Shown here: positions 1 to 10,355 of the stretch, in pieces | Layout of the letters: each line of letters begins with the position of its first letter | How positions within the stretch are numbered: the first letter of the stretch is position 1 | From: Saccoglossus kowalevskii | Taxonomy: Eukaryota > Hemichordata > Enteropneusta > Harrimaniidae | DNA length: 28,846 nucleotides | NCBI RefSeq assembly: GCF_000003605.2 | Contig: NW_003115460.1 | Location: 114,847-143,692 of the forward strand | Direction of reading: 5' to 3' | Position numbers and translations under genes: made by a program | The notes under the pieces: generated by a model | Told to the model about the DNA's origin: nothing | The model's input: only the letters and a program-made list of their open reading frames with translations | The model's database searches: none

Positions 1-1501
1 GTGCATAAGGTGCAATACATTGTAGTCTGGTCTTGGTTCTGGCGAATTAACCTTGACTGCGCACGTTACATTTTTTTTTTTTCAATTATTAAATGAAATA
101 CAATTTTGTTTAGTATTTGTCGTAAACTACTATTCAATAAGTGATAGAGTAAACAAAAAATACCAGGTATATATATAGGTATATATATAGGTATATATAC
201 AAATATCAGTCATATTTACTGCCCTGTGACCGTGGTAACTTAAATGTGACGAGATTATTTCACTCTGATTGTTTAATTATATTTTCATCTCAAGATACAG
301 CTATTCATTAAAAGAACCCTTACTCTAACATGGTGATACATATGTATAGTGGTACAAATTGCTTCTTGGGCTCAGACATTCCGCTGGTGAAAGACAAAGC
401 AAAATGATGACACAGCTCACGCGCAAATAATATCAAAAAAAAAAAAAACTATTTTCTTTTCAGTGGGGAGCTAATCCATCTATCGTTCGTATACGCGAGA
501 TGCACCATGGGATAGCGCAATGTAGAATCGGATTCAGTCTTGATATCGATATACATATACTTCTATTTCTACTTTAATTGTAGATTCAGAAGAGACAATT
601 ATTTTCGTAGACGAACGATTTCGAGGTCAGTCGGTCAGCCGTGAAGCATCCATACTTTGGGCTCAAAATTGCACTTGTAATGAACCCAATATCGTTGCAT
701 ATTTGTCAATTTAACCCCTTATTTGGACAATACCTCATAAGTAATATGTACACTGCCGGGGCAGGGGCTGGCGTGTGTGAGTTGGGTGGTTAGTTGATCA
801 TGGCAACTTCTAAATAATATCAGCGATGGTCACGTGTTTCTGGAGAGTGTATTATGTCATTGGTAATATAATGGCGCCCAAACACAATGTCAGTTGAAAT
901 TTATCAATTCATTGCCGTACAATGATTGAGCTAAACACTCAAATATTGAACATATGTAATTGTGTTTATCTGGGAAATATTAGGCCTTTTAGAGGTTTGT
1001 TTTTCTCGCGTACTGGAAACGTAACCCTTCATAGCAAACATTAACCGCTTCGTCGCACAGCAGATAACCACGACATCAGACATGATTGCAATTACGATGA
1101 ACAATATTTGTGCGCATGCGTTAGAAGAGCGAAAAATGAATTAATATTTTGAATACACTATTGTAGATAATCAGAGAAAACTTGTCGAGCTTCCCCGATA
1201 GTTTTTTTTTCACAATTACACAAATTGGCATGGATAAATGACCTTCAAATGATATCACCATGGTCGACGGAGGAAACACAACTATGCACATATTTAAAAA
1301 AAACGAATATTGTTCAGAATTTTGATTGAAAATGAGTTTTTGGTAAACAAAATATATGTGACTTGGAGTGTATTTAAATGCAACTAAACCAACATAGAAT
1401 ATGCGATTGTGGATTCAGAATTCTAGCCGTTTGTATTTATTCGATATTTGAGATCTACGTTGGGAGTCACATATTACTTCAAAGTCTAGACCTCGCGCCT
1501 T
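1..1501. other. Noncoding AT-rich flank
   Basis: No open frame of convincing codon content is visible on either strand. The stretch holds T and A homopolymers (for example near 71-81 and 435-448), a short AGGTATATATAT tandem repeat at 165-200 and a CACGTG E-box at 831-836. I see no gene or RNA gene in it. Confidence 0.6.
165..200. repeat. Short tandem repeat, about 12-bp unit AGGTATATATAT
   Basis: Three successive AGGT steps, each followed by a TA run, are visible at about 12-bp spacing. It is a simple-sequence repeat. Confidence 0.8.
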
Positions 1502-1741
1502 TTTTTTTAAAGTCGCGCTCTCTAGTGACAATTTTTAGGGGGTGACGTAAGAATTACGTAAATAAGTGAAAGCATTGTCGTTCAAATCATCAAAAGTGTT
1601 GTGATTGTGTGGCCGTTCGTCATTTAGAATATAGTACAATCTCCCTCCAAATCAATGCAATTTCGATGATATTAGCGGCCTGTCTTTCAACCATTTACGT
1701 CACGATGTCGTTTGTCGCCAGGGGCGCGACTTGTAAAAACG
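1502..1741. mobile_element. MITE-like element with about 45-bp imperfect terminal inverted repeats
   Basis: The left arm (1502-1550) reads T-tract, AAGTCGCGCTCTCTAGTGAC, then GTGACGTAA. The right arm (1695-1741), read on the minus strand, gives TTTTTAC, AAGTCGCGCCCCTGGCGAC, then GTGACGTAA. The arms match over their outer 20 or so bases and again at the inner GTGACGTAA block, with mismatches and small offsets between. The element is about 240 bp with no coding content. A clear target duplication is not visible because the outer edge runs into a T tract. This is the structure of a nonautonomous DNA transposon. The superfamily cannot be decided from this copy. Confidence 0.7.
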
Positions 1742-1977
1742 TTTATTGAACGCTCACATGTATTCGAAGACTGTGTATTTTAATGCCCTCTGTATATTTA
1801 GATCTCTTCACTCGAGTTTAAAATTGAGACAGTTCGTTGCAATACCACACACACCAGCGAACGTGCTAAATTTTGACATAAGTATTGTCCCTACTTGAAT
1901 ATTATTATATATAGCATTAGTAGACAAGCAAGTATCTGTCATTTTATTTCATTACATCATATTCAATGATTTAAATG

Positions 1978-2890
1978 TACAGTTCTATGGACCGTGACAT
2001 GCCGCGCTGTGACGTGATGCACTGTGCTAAGGAGAGCTGCGATGCACTGTGCTATGATGTTATGCACTGTGATATTATGTGACATGATGCACTGTGATAT
2101 GATGTGACATGATGCACTGTGCTATGATGTGATGTTATGCACTATGCTATGATGTGATGTCATGCACTGTGCTATGACGTGATGTTATGCACTGTGCTAT
2201 GATGTGATGTTATACACTGTGCTATAATGTGACATGATGCACTGTGCTATGATGTGATGTTATACACTGTGCTATGGTGTGACATGATGCACTGTGCTAT
2301 GATGTGATGTTATGCACTGTGCTATGATGTGCTGTTATGCACTGTGCTATGATGTGATGTTATGCACTATGCTATGACGTGATGTCATGCACTGTGCTAT
2401 GACGTGATGTTATGCACTGTGCTATGATGTGATGTTATACACTGTGCTATAATGTGACATGATGCACTGTGCTATGATGTGATGTTATACACTGTGCTAT
2501 GGTGTGACATGATGCACCGTGCTATGATGTGATGTTATGCACTGTGCTATGATGTGCTGTTATGCACTGTGCTATGATGTGATGTTATGCACTGTGCTAT
2601 GATGTGATGCTATGCACTGTGCTATGGTGTGATGTATTGCACTGTGCTGTGATGTGACATGATGCACTGTGCTATGCTGTGATGTGATACACTGTGATAT
2701 GATGTGACATGATGCACTGTGCTATGATGTGATGTGATGCACTGTGCTATGCTGTGATGTGATACACTGTGATATGATGTGACATGATGCACTGTCCTAT
2801 GCTGTGATGTGATGTGATGTGATGTGATGCACTGTGCTATGCTGTGATGTGATACACTGTAATATGATGTGACATGATGCACTGTGCTAT
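1978..2890. repeat. Minisatellite, 25-bp unit, with 225-bp and 75-bp higher-order periods
   Basis: The region is built from variants of TATGCACTGTGCTATGATGT plus GATGT, a 25-bp unit. A nine-unit block starting near 2121 recurs at 2346 with the same ordered variants (ACTATGCTAT, TATAATGTGACATG, TATGGTGTGACATG, GTGCTGTTATG), giving a 225-bp higher-order repeat. From 2671 a different three-unit block repeats at 2746 (75-bp period) and again at 2836, the last spacing lengthened by 15 bp of extra GATGT. The 86-codon minus-strand frame over 2622-2882 stays open only because 75 is divisible by three. I consider the array noncoding. Confidence 0.95.
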
Positions 2891-4858
2891 ATATTTAGTG
2901 GAGGTTCATCGATATGTAATTCATGTAACAGCTTCACATTTTGTTATTTATCGTCGAAGATAATATAATTTTGTAAACGCTGGTTCCATAGAAACGACCA
3001 CGGAAACCATTTTTTTAGTTTTCCAATACACAAAGAATAAGTGGCATACTTGTTAGAAAAACAATATTATTGAAAAATTAAGAATTGTCTTAAAATACTA
3101 AGAATCCTTCTTGTTTTCAAGCCTACAATTTGAAATATCTCTAATCATAAGAACCAATGGTAAAAACATTCTAATACGTACAAAATGACCGCCATTCACT
3201 GAAATGCCACTATTATTTTATTAATTTTAAATCCGTTTTAATTCAATATACTCATATATAATATAATATGCTATATATTGACCAGACTTAAAATTTATTG
3301 CAAAATTAATACATTTCGGGTGTTTTCATTAATGAGTAGTCTTCTATCTAATCATAGAACACCCATATTTGACCCAAACTTCATTATGCTTGGACATGCA
3401 TACAGTCATTTCTTTTTCCGTGTTTTTTAATGAAAAGGGTACTGTTTGTTAATCAAGATAGATTACGGGAAAAAAACTGAATGAACGCGAAAGTCGAGGT
3501 GACAAATAGTAAAGAAATTATACATCGTGAGCTACAGTATGTGATGTTTTAGTAGTAAAACCTTTTCATGATTGATTTCATAACATTACTGAAACTTTCC
3601 CAAAACGTCCAACCATTTTGAGTTGTTACTAATTAGACAACGACTACCGCATATAGATTCATTTGTCGGTCATAGTCAGTAGCCTTTCTCGTGATTGACT
3701 TAGTACTTATTGTTGCTGTGGATTATTTAAAAAAATTGATAGAACTTGGTAAAAATCAAATAACGGGTTATCATTCTGTTATATTAGAAATGGCCACAAT
3801 ATACCGTTAGCAGACACCATATTTCAAAATGTTGCAACACAAAGTTGTCTGTTGTAACTAATACCTCCAATGTACTGTAGATATATTGTCAAGCTGTTGT
3901 TTTACTAATGTTCTGTTAATGTTAACTACTAGACTATGTAGATTTCCAACATACAGTCAAGAAAATGTTTCATTAGTGGATCAATTACGTTTGCTTTCAG
4001 TTTAACAAACTTGGCACTAATAGTGTGTATTTGCTTGGACAGTGTACAGCACATGTAGATGGGCGTATCATCGTTATAGCAACGACATCGTATATATTTA
4101 TAAAGAAAAGAATCAAAAGTTTGGAGTGTATCGGATTAATAATTTGGCAGTATTTATTAACAAACATTCATTTGTAACGTATATAATGTGATGAAACCAA
4201 ATCTCGTATTGTCACAATAACGTATCTTTATACACTCAACACTTCATCCTCATTTTATTGTTACATTTGTATTATTAAATAAATTAAATGTACGCTGAGA
4301 CCTGGTTACTGTAATAAATACTATCGCATTTATTATTAGAAAAAGAAACTGATATGTAAGACTCAAATTAAATCATATTAGACGAATTTTCAGTAATAAA
4401 CATGGAATAATTTACTGAACATTTTTTTACGGTTGAACCAATCAAGTAGGTGGATAACTTTAATGAACATATTAACGCCTCGGTGTAATCGATCGATGTA
4501 TAATCTCGTAATAATTAAAGAATTAGTGAACGCATCAGTGTTGATCGGTTATTTGAGGGGTGGGTGGATTTGAATACAGTGGACACAAATATTGTTATTA
4601 TTTTTGTTGTTCGTGATGGAGGGAATCGAATTATTCAAGAAATGAAACTTTCAAATTTGACCCTTGTTAGTGATTAATCTTAGCATGTTTTTGCCCAGTT
4701 TAATGAGCGTCATGAAATAGGTATTCTGTCATTTTCTATTTATACACCCAATAAAGAAAATTCAGCTATAAATTACAAAATGTTGAAAAAGAAAGGGTAA
4801 AAATCTTGTTTATATTGTTTTATATTTTAATCTGATTTGTAAGTTCCGTTGTTGTATT
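2891..4858. other. Noncoding AT-rich stretch
   Basis: About 2 kb without a supportable gene. It is A/T dominated with frequent stops in all frames. No transposon ends or long repeats were recognised. Confidence 0.6.
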
Positions 4859-4861
4859 TTA

Positions 4862-5155
4862 ATTATTCAATTGCACAAGTAAAGCCATCCGAAAGAGATG
4901 CAGGATTTGTTGCCCGAAATATGAGATGATAATCAACGGGAACACGAGGAAGTCTATAATCTGCGTAGTCGGACTCAACATACAACATACAAGAAAAGAA
5001 ACAATTGATAGCTTTTCCAGTATCTCACAATTATTATAGCTGGATTCATCAGATGTATCCATTGGATTTAGAGCAGTAATCCATCCATGACAAAAATCAA
5101 AAGCCATAAATGAGACACCGCAATAAAGGAAGTATTGTCGATTCAAAACTTGTTC
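4862..5155 (-). other. Open frame of doubtful status, hydrophobic C-terminal half
   Basis: A minus-strand frame of roughly 95 codons ends in TAA just above 4859. The C-terminal half has two hydrophobic stretches (around SIVSFLVCCML and IIDFLVFPLIIISYF) that would read as membrane segments. The start of the frame is not an ATG. The first ATG lies about 14 codons in. AT-rich noncoding DNA often yields such hydrophobic translations. A second minus frame of 83 codons (5218-5469) lies just upstream of it. I recognise neither. They could be a terminal exon, a decayed receptor fragment or chance, and chance is my first choice. Confidence 0.15.
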
Positions 5156-6256
5156 GCGACGTCCGATTTGTCATTGGAATTATCCGTCGGCTATTTAAGC
5201 GATCGCGACAGGAGTGATTACACTGTTCGTCTTACATATTTCTGATGTAGATTTCCTGTATAGCCATTGTAATTCGAAATTAAAAGCTCCGGTTTGTGCT
5301 GCTTTTTAGAATACCTAAGTAAATCTGCAACAATTAACTGTATTGATTTTGCATTCCCCCCGAAATACACTACCACAATGATTGACAAAAGAGTGGTCCT
5401 GTTTTTTTTTAAAACATCGAAGTTGAAGTAATGTATGCTTTTTATTATCGATGGATAGAATTTAAACAAGAATCAAACACAAAGGAAAGTGTGAATGCTG
5501 CCTATTTAAAGCGAACTATTCCATGCGTGGTTTGAAAGGCGTGAAACCGTATACCCATTATCGATATTATCGATAAACGTTACAGATGGGGGGGGGGGGG
5601 TCGGAGCGCGTCACTCAAACTCCGGTTCAGAGTCGGAAAAATCAAAACTCGTGATCTCTCGTGTAATCGGATTTTCCCAATCCCCCCTAAGATCCAAGAT
5701 ATGATATTATTTAAATGACTTTGTAACTCTAACGTGGTAGAATCGGCGCAACTACATTTCTTTTTCTACCTTGAACGTAAATTCTGGGGAAAAAAATACA
5801 ATCTCTCCCGTCTTATTCACGCAATTTGCGCTTTTTCAATTCCGCCTTTTCTTAAGGCCCAAGTTTCTTTTTCGACTTGTTTACAGCGAGGAAGTAAAAA
5901 AATCCCCGAACACCAACGCAATAAAAAAATTATATTTCCCATTCCAGCGACAGATACAGTTGTCACCAGGGCACACGTCTCCGACTTCAATTGCCCTTTG
6001 CTGTATTAGTTGAAATACAACAAACGAGATTTATTAATATTATTATTCCAAAAACAATCAAAACGAAGGGAAGATTATATAGTTATATGACACGGGATGA
6101 TGTTGCCCGAAACGCATAAACATCCCAGAAGGCTGTGTGCACGGTAATATTACGAAACATAACAAATATCACAGAACCGTCTGTGTCAGTTTATTGAAAC
6201 GAGACATGGCCATCAAAAATAAATTGGCAGAAGAATATCGCGCGCGAAATGTACAG

Positions 6257-6275
6257 CACGTGAACGGTGCACGTG
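6257..6275. promoter_or_regulatory. Tandem CACGTG E-boxes with 7-bp spacer
   Basis: Two perfect CACGTG palindromes at 6257-6262 and 6270-6275 are separated by seven bases. Tandem E-boxes with a 6-7 bp spacer are a known arrangement for bHLH-PAS factors of the CLOCK/BMAL type. Function here is inferred from motif and spacing only. The pair lies about 2.6 kb upstream of the main reading frame. Confidence 0.3.
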
Positions 6276-7310
6276 TCATTATTTTTTTTTATTTTGCGGT
6301 TGTCGGTTTCAATGATTTGACGCGAAGCAATTAACGAATCACTCACTAGGTAATTGATAGGATGCGTGATTGCAGGGTCTTTTCGGGGGTCTTCGAGTCG
6401 GATGGAAACACACGCGATGTTGGAAAAATTAAATGCCGCCAAGTAAACATTACTATGCTAGAGCCCATACAACGTTGCTTCAATATGCATTTAATCGTCA
6501 GCCGCAAGTACGAGTGCATAGAAATAAGATACAAATAAAGTGACCAACGGTTGTTTGCCTAGCAAACAATTTCGCATATTAACTTGTTGTATTTTCATGC
6601 TGAAACTGACAGTTCCAGTACACACCTATTATACCGTGAATGAACTCGGATACAAAGCAAACTTTACAATAGTGTTTGCCAGATCTATACAATTAACTAA
6701 CCGCCTTGGGGTTGACAGCGACCTGAACGGGCTTCTTTAATTAGCGATATACAATATTCGAAATCTAAAGAAACAATTAATTAAAAAAAAAAGAGAGTTT
6801 ATTTTGTAACAATTTGACGATTTTCTCAGATCATCATTACCATTGTATTGATATGTATCTACGTGAATGGCATCGTGTACAAAGGAAGATATGATTTTAC
6901 GGCATTGTATTATTGAACACTTGTCTGCTGTTCTATATTACTGTTCAGACGAAGTTTAACTATTTCATCGCGAGCCCACCCATCTCCAAAATAATAGGCT
7001 CATTATTAGAAGCCCAAGAGCCAAGACAGCATCGTGCACCCGCAGGAAATGTCAAGACATTGAAAAATTAAAAAAAAAAAAAAGAAAAAAAAAATGTCTC
7101 CCACTTTTCTGTTATTAATACTCCGTGAGACGTTTCTTATGATGCGACGCGTAGGAGCTTCTTCTTTTGCATTGTGTAGTTGAACTCCCTGAGGCGGAAT
7201 CGTCTTCCCAGGAAAAACGATCACGAGCGAAAGAGGACGGGTGTTTTCACCCGACTGTAAATTGTACGCAGATTCTCCGCGTCTTGGCAAGCAGAGATAG
7301 GGTTTCTGCT

Positions 7311-7337
7311 ATCATCATCATCATCATCATCATCATC
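7311..7337. repeat. (ATC)9 microsatellite
   Basis: Nine uninterrupted ATC triplets. It creates a poly-isoleucine run in a translated plus frame, which is an artefact of the repeat. Confidence 0.95.
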
Positions 7338-8165
7338 CAACGCTACATAGTACGCCCAACCATCAAATCAATCCTTACAACGGCACTACCTTCAGAGGAG
7401 GTCAATCAGTTTCATATTTGGCTATACATCATATCCGTTTGGTGTCAGGTATCACCGACTGACAGGTAATATAAATTGAAAACGATTTGGGGATATCTTT
7501 GATCAACTACTGATAATACCAACCACACATATACACATTTCACACACGCGTCTAGAGCTCGCCCGTGCAGAGGATCATCAGAGCGCCCGGCGACGCCACT
7601 GCGTAATCGTTGCGTCTTCTCTGTGCTCAGATTCACGGGAGAGGCTAGCGAATTACATTGCGGGACCTAGTGGCGGAATAGATGCGACGAGTGACAATGC
7701 CAGTCTGAAGATTGTCTGGGAGACAGAGGACAACTGTACCAATTTCACAATCTCATGCCATCTGCGAGATATTTATACAAGCAACCCCGTTCTTATCGTT
7801 AAGGGGAAATCCTGCTATAATACAGGTTGGTTTTGTTTCATTTATTTTTTCTTCTAATTGTATTTACTTTGAAACGGTCATGCTTTCTAATACAGATATA
7901 TGACTACAATAAATCATCCATAGATAGTATATGTATATCGGGGACACCGATCCCCCACCTGACTGTGTGGGCAGGTAGGTAGGCGTGAAACGACGGACGT
8001 GTGCATATTGCCCAATATTATAACACAACGATGATACAGAGGGTCGGTAGTACGTTTGTTGAAGGGGCCTCTTGTGTATGCGAAACATCGCTTGATAGTT
8101 TACTGCCGATAATAGCACTGATTTTTATAATAACAAACCTGTTGTCGTGAGACACCTTTTAAGGC

Positions 8166-8236
8166 AAACGGCGCATCGCTCTAATAGCGTCTGTTGCCAA
8201 TTAATCGGCTATTGTACGTTTCTCTCTGCGCCGTTT
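8166..8236. repeat. Nested inverted repeat, possible structured element
   Basis: The outer arms AAACGGCGCA (8166-8175) and TGCGCCGTTT (8227-8236) are perfect complements of 10 bp. Inside them AATAGC (8183-8188) pairs with GCTATT (8208-8213) in the same nesting order. It lies about 0.7 kb upstream of the main reading frame. It could be a small MITE relic, a cruciform or a structured transcript segment. The sequence alone does not decide. Confidence 0.5.
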
Positions 8237-8577
8237 TCCGTTTTCGAATTAAATCATATACAAACGTGTATATGTTTAGACGGATGCTCTTCATGAATGG
8301 GCAGCCTTGATGAGGAAGCTGGAAATTTCGTTTCGATTTGTCGACTCGAGCACCATTAGAATTATTACAATGATTTGTTGTACAACATTCACGTGATGTA
8401 TTTCAAATCTGCGGCTTTCCATAAACCGCTATTCATTGCACGACTAAATCCGGATTACGACAAACCCATCCCCCTTTTAGCTTGATTTCTTAAAATAGTA
8501 TTTCCCGTTCTCTTTCTAAGGTTTTTGTATCCCGCTGACTGGAATTGGAAGTTTTCCCGGTAGCTGCCAGCTTCCTG

Positions 8578-8591
8578 GTTTCCGTGGCAAC
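8578..8591 (+). promoter_or_regulatory. RFX X-box candidate
   Basis: GTTTCCGTGGCAAC is a full match to the symmetric X-box consensus (GTTNCC, 2-bp spacer, GGNAAC) bound by RFX winged-helix factors, known for controlling ciliary genes. It lies 312 bp upstream of the ATG at 8904, a usual distance for a promoter-proximal site if transcription starts nearby. Binding is inferred. Confidence 0.45.
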
Positions 8592-8810
8592 GGCATTGCG
8601 AACGCGAAGACGGGTTATTACCGTCGACATATTATGAACGCTGTACTACAGTCGAGACTACACAAGAGGAAGAATAGAAAATCTCGATAACTGCTTCTAA
8701 ATTTGCTTCGACACTGTATGGAGAGCGCTTGACTGAGTGTGATGCGAATACACAATGGTAACGGGCATTGTACCAGTTTAAATATGGAGAAAGCTACTCA
8801 CACACGTTTG

Positions 8811-8816
8811 CACGTG
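8811..8816. promoter_or_regulatory. Promoter-proximal CACGTG E-box
   Basis: A perfect CACGTG lies 88 bp upstream of the ATG at 8904. An AT-rich TTTAAATATGG at about 8778-8788 could serve as a weak TATA-like element. No initiator is clear enough to place a transcription start. Confidence 0.3.
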
Positions 8817-8903
8817 CTCGGCTCTATCTGAGGACTTTCATCTAGAATCTCTCCTTAAGTCACCCCCCTCAAAAAAGGGTGAAGCAAAAACATACATACA
8901 CCG

Positions 8904-10355
8904 ATGTCATCACAAGTTTTAAGTCAACGTAACAACATTGAAGCTTTTTCAGCAATGGACGCCATTGTATATGCTTCCACGGAAATTTCCTCGCCGCCTG
9001 GATCGTCATCATCGTCGTCGTCGGCGTCACCGTCGTCATCGTCGTCTGGAGCGTCCACTAGCAGCAGCGTCAGATGTCTGGAGAGTCATCGCTGGAGCGG
9101 CGCTGGCAAGGGAGAGAGAATGGGAATTTCCTCCCCACCGCAAACAGATGGTAATCACTTCGCCTCATTGAGTTGTGAGATGAACGATTCTCCCAACGAA
9201 GCCTTGTTCACGTTCCCTAAAGATTCTCTCATTACACCGTACGAACACACACTCAGTGATTTAGACGTACGTCTGAGATCGCCTAGTTTTCCGCCAGGGG
9301 GTGCCACGGACACACGCTCAATGAACTTCGACGCCGCTTTGCCGCGGGCACCTGGAGCCGACTTCCTGGATATCTCCGAGAAGTTTGCTACAGGTATGGG
9401 ATGTATTCCACAAATGTCAGCTATGTCGTGGTATGAATATTTATTTATGCAGTCGTATCTACAGTTTTCGGCGAATTTCGGCCCGGCGTCGCTAAGAAAT
9501 GGTAACATAAGCCACCAGACGTCGCTGGAACCTAACGGCTTTACGTGGACGCCGAACCGATTCGATTTGTCAAACAACAGGGTTGTTACGGGGTCGAATT
9601 CAAACACAGGTGATTGTGTCGATGACCAGGCCCAGGATTCAGAATGTATTACAAAAATTAATGGCTTTGGAATGCATGGAAAATGTTCTCCTACAGAGGG
9701 CGATAAGGATGAAACTGGCTGCGGCGAAGAGGACGAAACAACTAACAGCCGCTTCCCTGGCTTAGAACACGGGGAAAAGTTAATTGGGTTGGAGGGAGAT
9801 TTATTTTGGATGAATCGATCTTTTCAAGTTGGCAGTGAGAGGATCGACAAGGGGGAGGAATCAGATCTAATACATTCGGGGTTCAATCGTATCAGAAACG
9901 GCTGCCAGCCGCCACATCACAGTCTAAATCAGACAGCTAACCTGTTAAAATTAACCGGAAAGCGGAACTCGGCTTTTAGCAGCCCTTTGACTCTCTCGTC
10001 GCGACAGCGGAAGAAACTTATGAAGGAAAGTCATCGTGGGAAAAAGGGATCCCACAGAGGACTAAATCAACCACGCTCCGCCACCGTCCATAACGTCCTT
10101 CGCTGGGTCGGCAAAGAGCACCAGTCAGGAATCACACACAAACATGTGAATCAAACAACTATAGCGTTACCGCACTACACTGATGATGAAGATATGGAGA
10201 CAGTTTCCATGGAAACCCTGACGTCGTCAAAGGTGTATAATCATCGAAAAGTGGCTGGTAGTAAATCCCCCCTGGGCATGTCGCGAAAGAAGTTTCTGAT
10301 GTTTCTTGGTCTGGAAACGGTAGCCATTTTTATGAAAGATCTTGCTAAACAATAA
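8904..10355 (+). CDS. Serine-rich protein of unknown function (483 aa)
   Basis: This is the only long uninterrupted frame in the window, ending in TAA. An in-frame TGA at 8880-8882, 21 bp before the ATG, bounds the frame. The first ATG has C at -3, whereas Met18 (8955) has G at -3 and G at +4, so initiation at Met18 is possible. Ser34-Ser55 is a low-complexity serine run encoded by TCA/TCG/TCC codons. Around 171-188 lies an aromatic patch (SWYEYLFMQSYLQF). A basic cluster RQRKKL begins at residue 367 and continues with further K/R/H residues, resembling a nuclear localisation signal. An acidic DDEDME lies at 427-432. The C-terminus (460-483, SRKKFLMFLGLETVAIF and on) is amphipathic. There is no signal peptide, zinc finger, homeobox or enzyme motif. 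I do not recognise the family. A nuclear regulatory role is a guess. It may be intronless, or a coding exon of a gene with noncoding upstream exons. Confidence 0.85.
   Translation: MSSQVLSQRNNIEAFSAMDAIVYASTEISSPPGSSSSSSSASPSSSSSGASTSSSVRCLESHRWSGAGKGERMGISSPPQTDGNHFASLSCEMNDSPNEALFTFPKDSLITPYEHTLSDLDVRLRSPSFPPGGATDTRSMNFDAALPRAPGADFLDISEKFATGMGCIPQMSAMSWYEYLFMQSYLQFSANFGPASLRNGNISHQTSLEPNGFTWTPNRFDLSNNRVVTGSNSNTGDCVDDQAQDSECITKINGFGMHGKCSPTEGDKDETGCGEEDETTNSRFPGLEHGEKLIGLEGDLFWMNRSFQVGSERIDKGEESDLIHSGFNRIRNGCQPPHHSLNQTANLLKLTGKRNSAFSSPLTLSSRQRKKLMKESHRGKKGSHRGLNQPRSATVHNVLRWVGKEHQSGITHKHVNQTTIALPHYTDDEDMETVSMETLTSSKVYNHRKVAGSKSPLGMSRKKFLMFLGLETVAIFMKDLAKQ

Larger units (their letters stand above)
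5156..8577. other. Noncoding region upstream of the main gene
   Basis: There is no confirmed gene here. Contents include a G run at 5587-5599, tandem CACGTG boxes at 6257-6275, an A-rich tract near 7068-7094, nine ATC triplets at 7311-7337 and a GC-richer patch at about 7540-7740. At 7178, TTCTTCTTTTGCATTGTGTAG resembles a 3' splice site and is followed by an open plus-strand frame (ELPEAESSSQEKRSRAKEDG and on). The antisense strand is also open there, so I do not call an exon. A perfect hairpin CGGGTG-TTTT-CACCCG lies at 7238-7253. Confidence 0.5.

Noticed and set aside
2622-2882. 86-codon minus-strand frame with repeated HHVTSYHSVSHHSIAQC
   Set aside because: It is the translation of the 75-bp-period part of the minisatellite and stays open only because 75 is a multiple of three.
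7006-7469. Opposing frames of about 94-100 codons
   Set aside because: Both include homopolymer or ATC-repeat runs. The exon-like start at 7178 is noted but not called because both strands are open.
9155-9607. 150-codon minus-strand frame
   Set aside because: It is an antisense shadow of the 483-codon gene.
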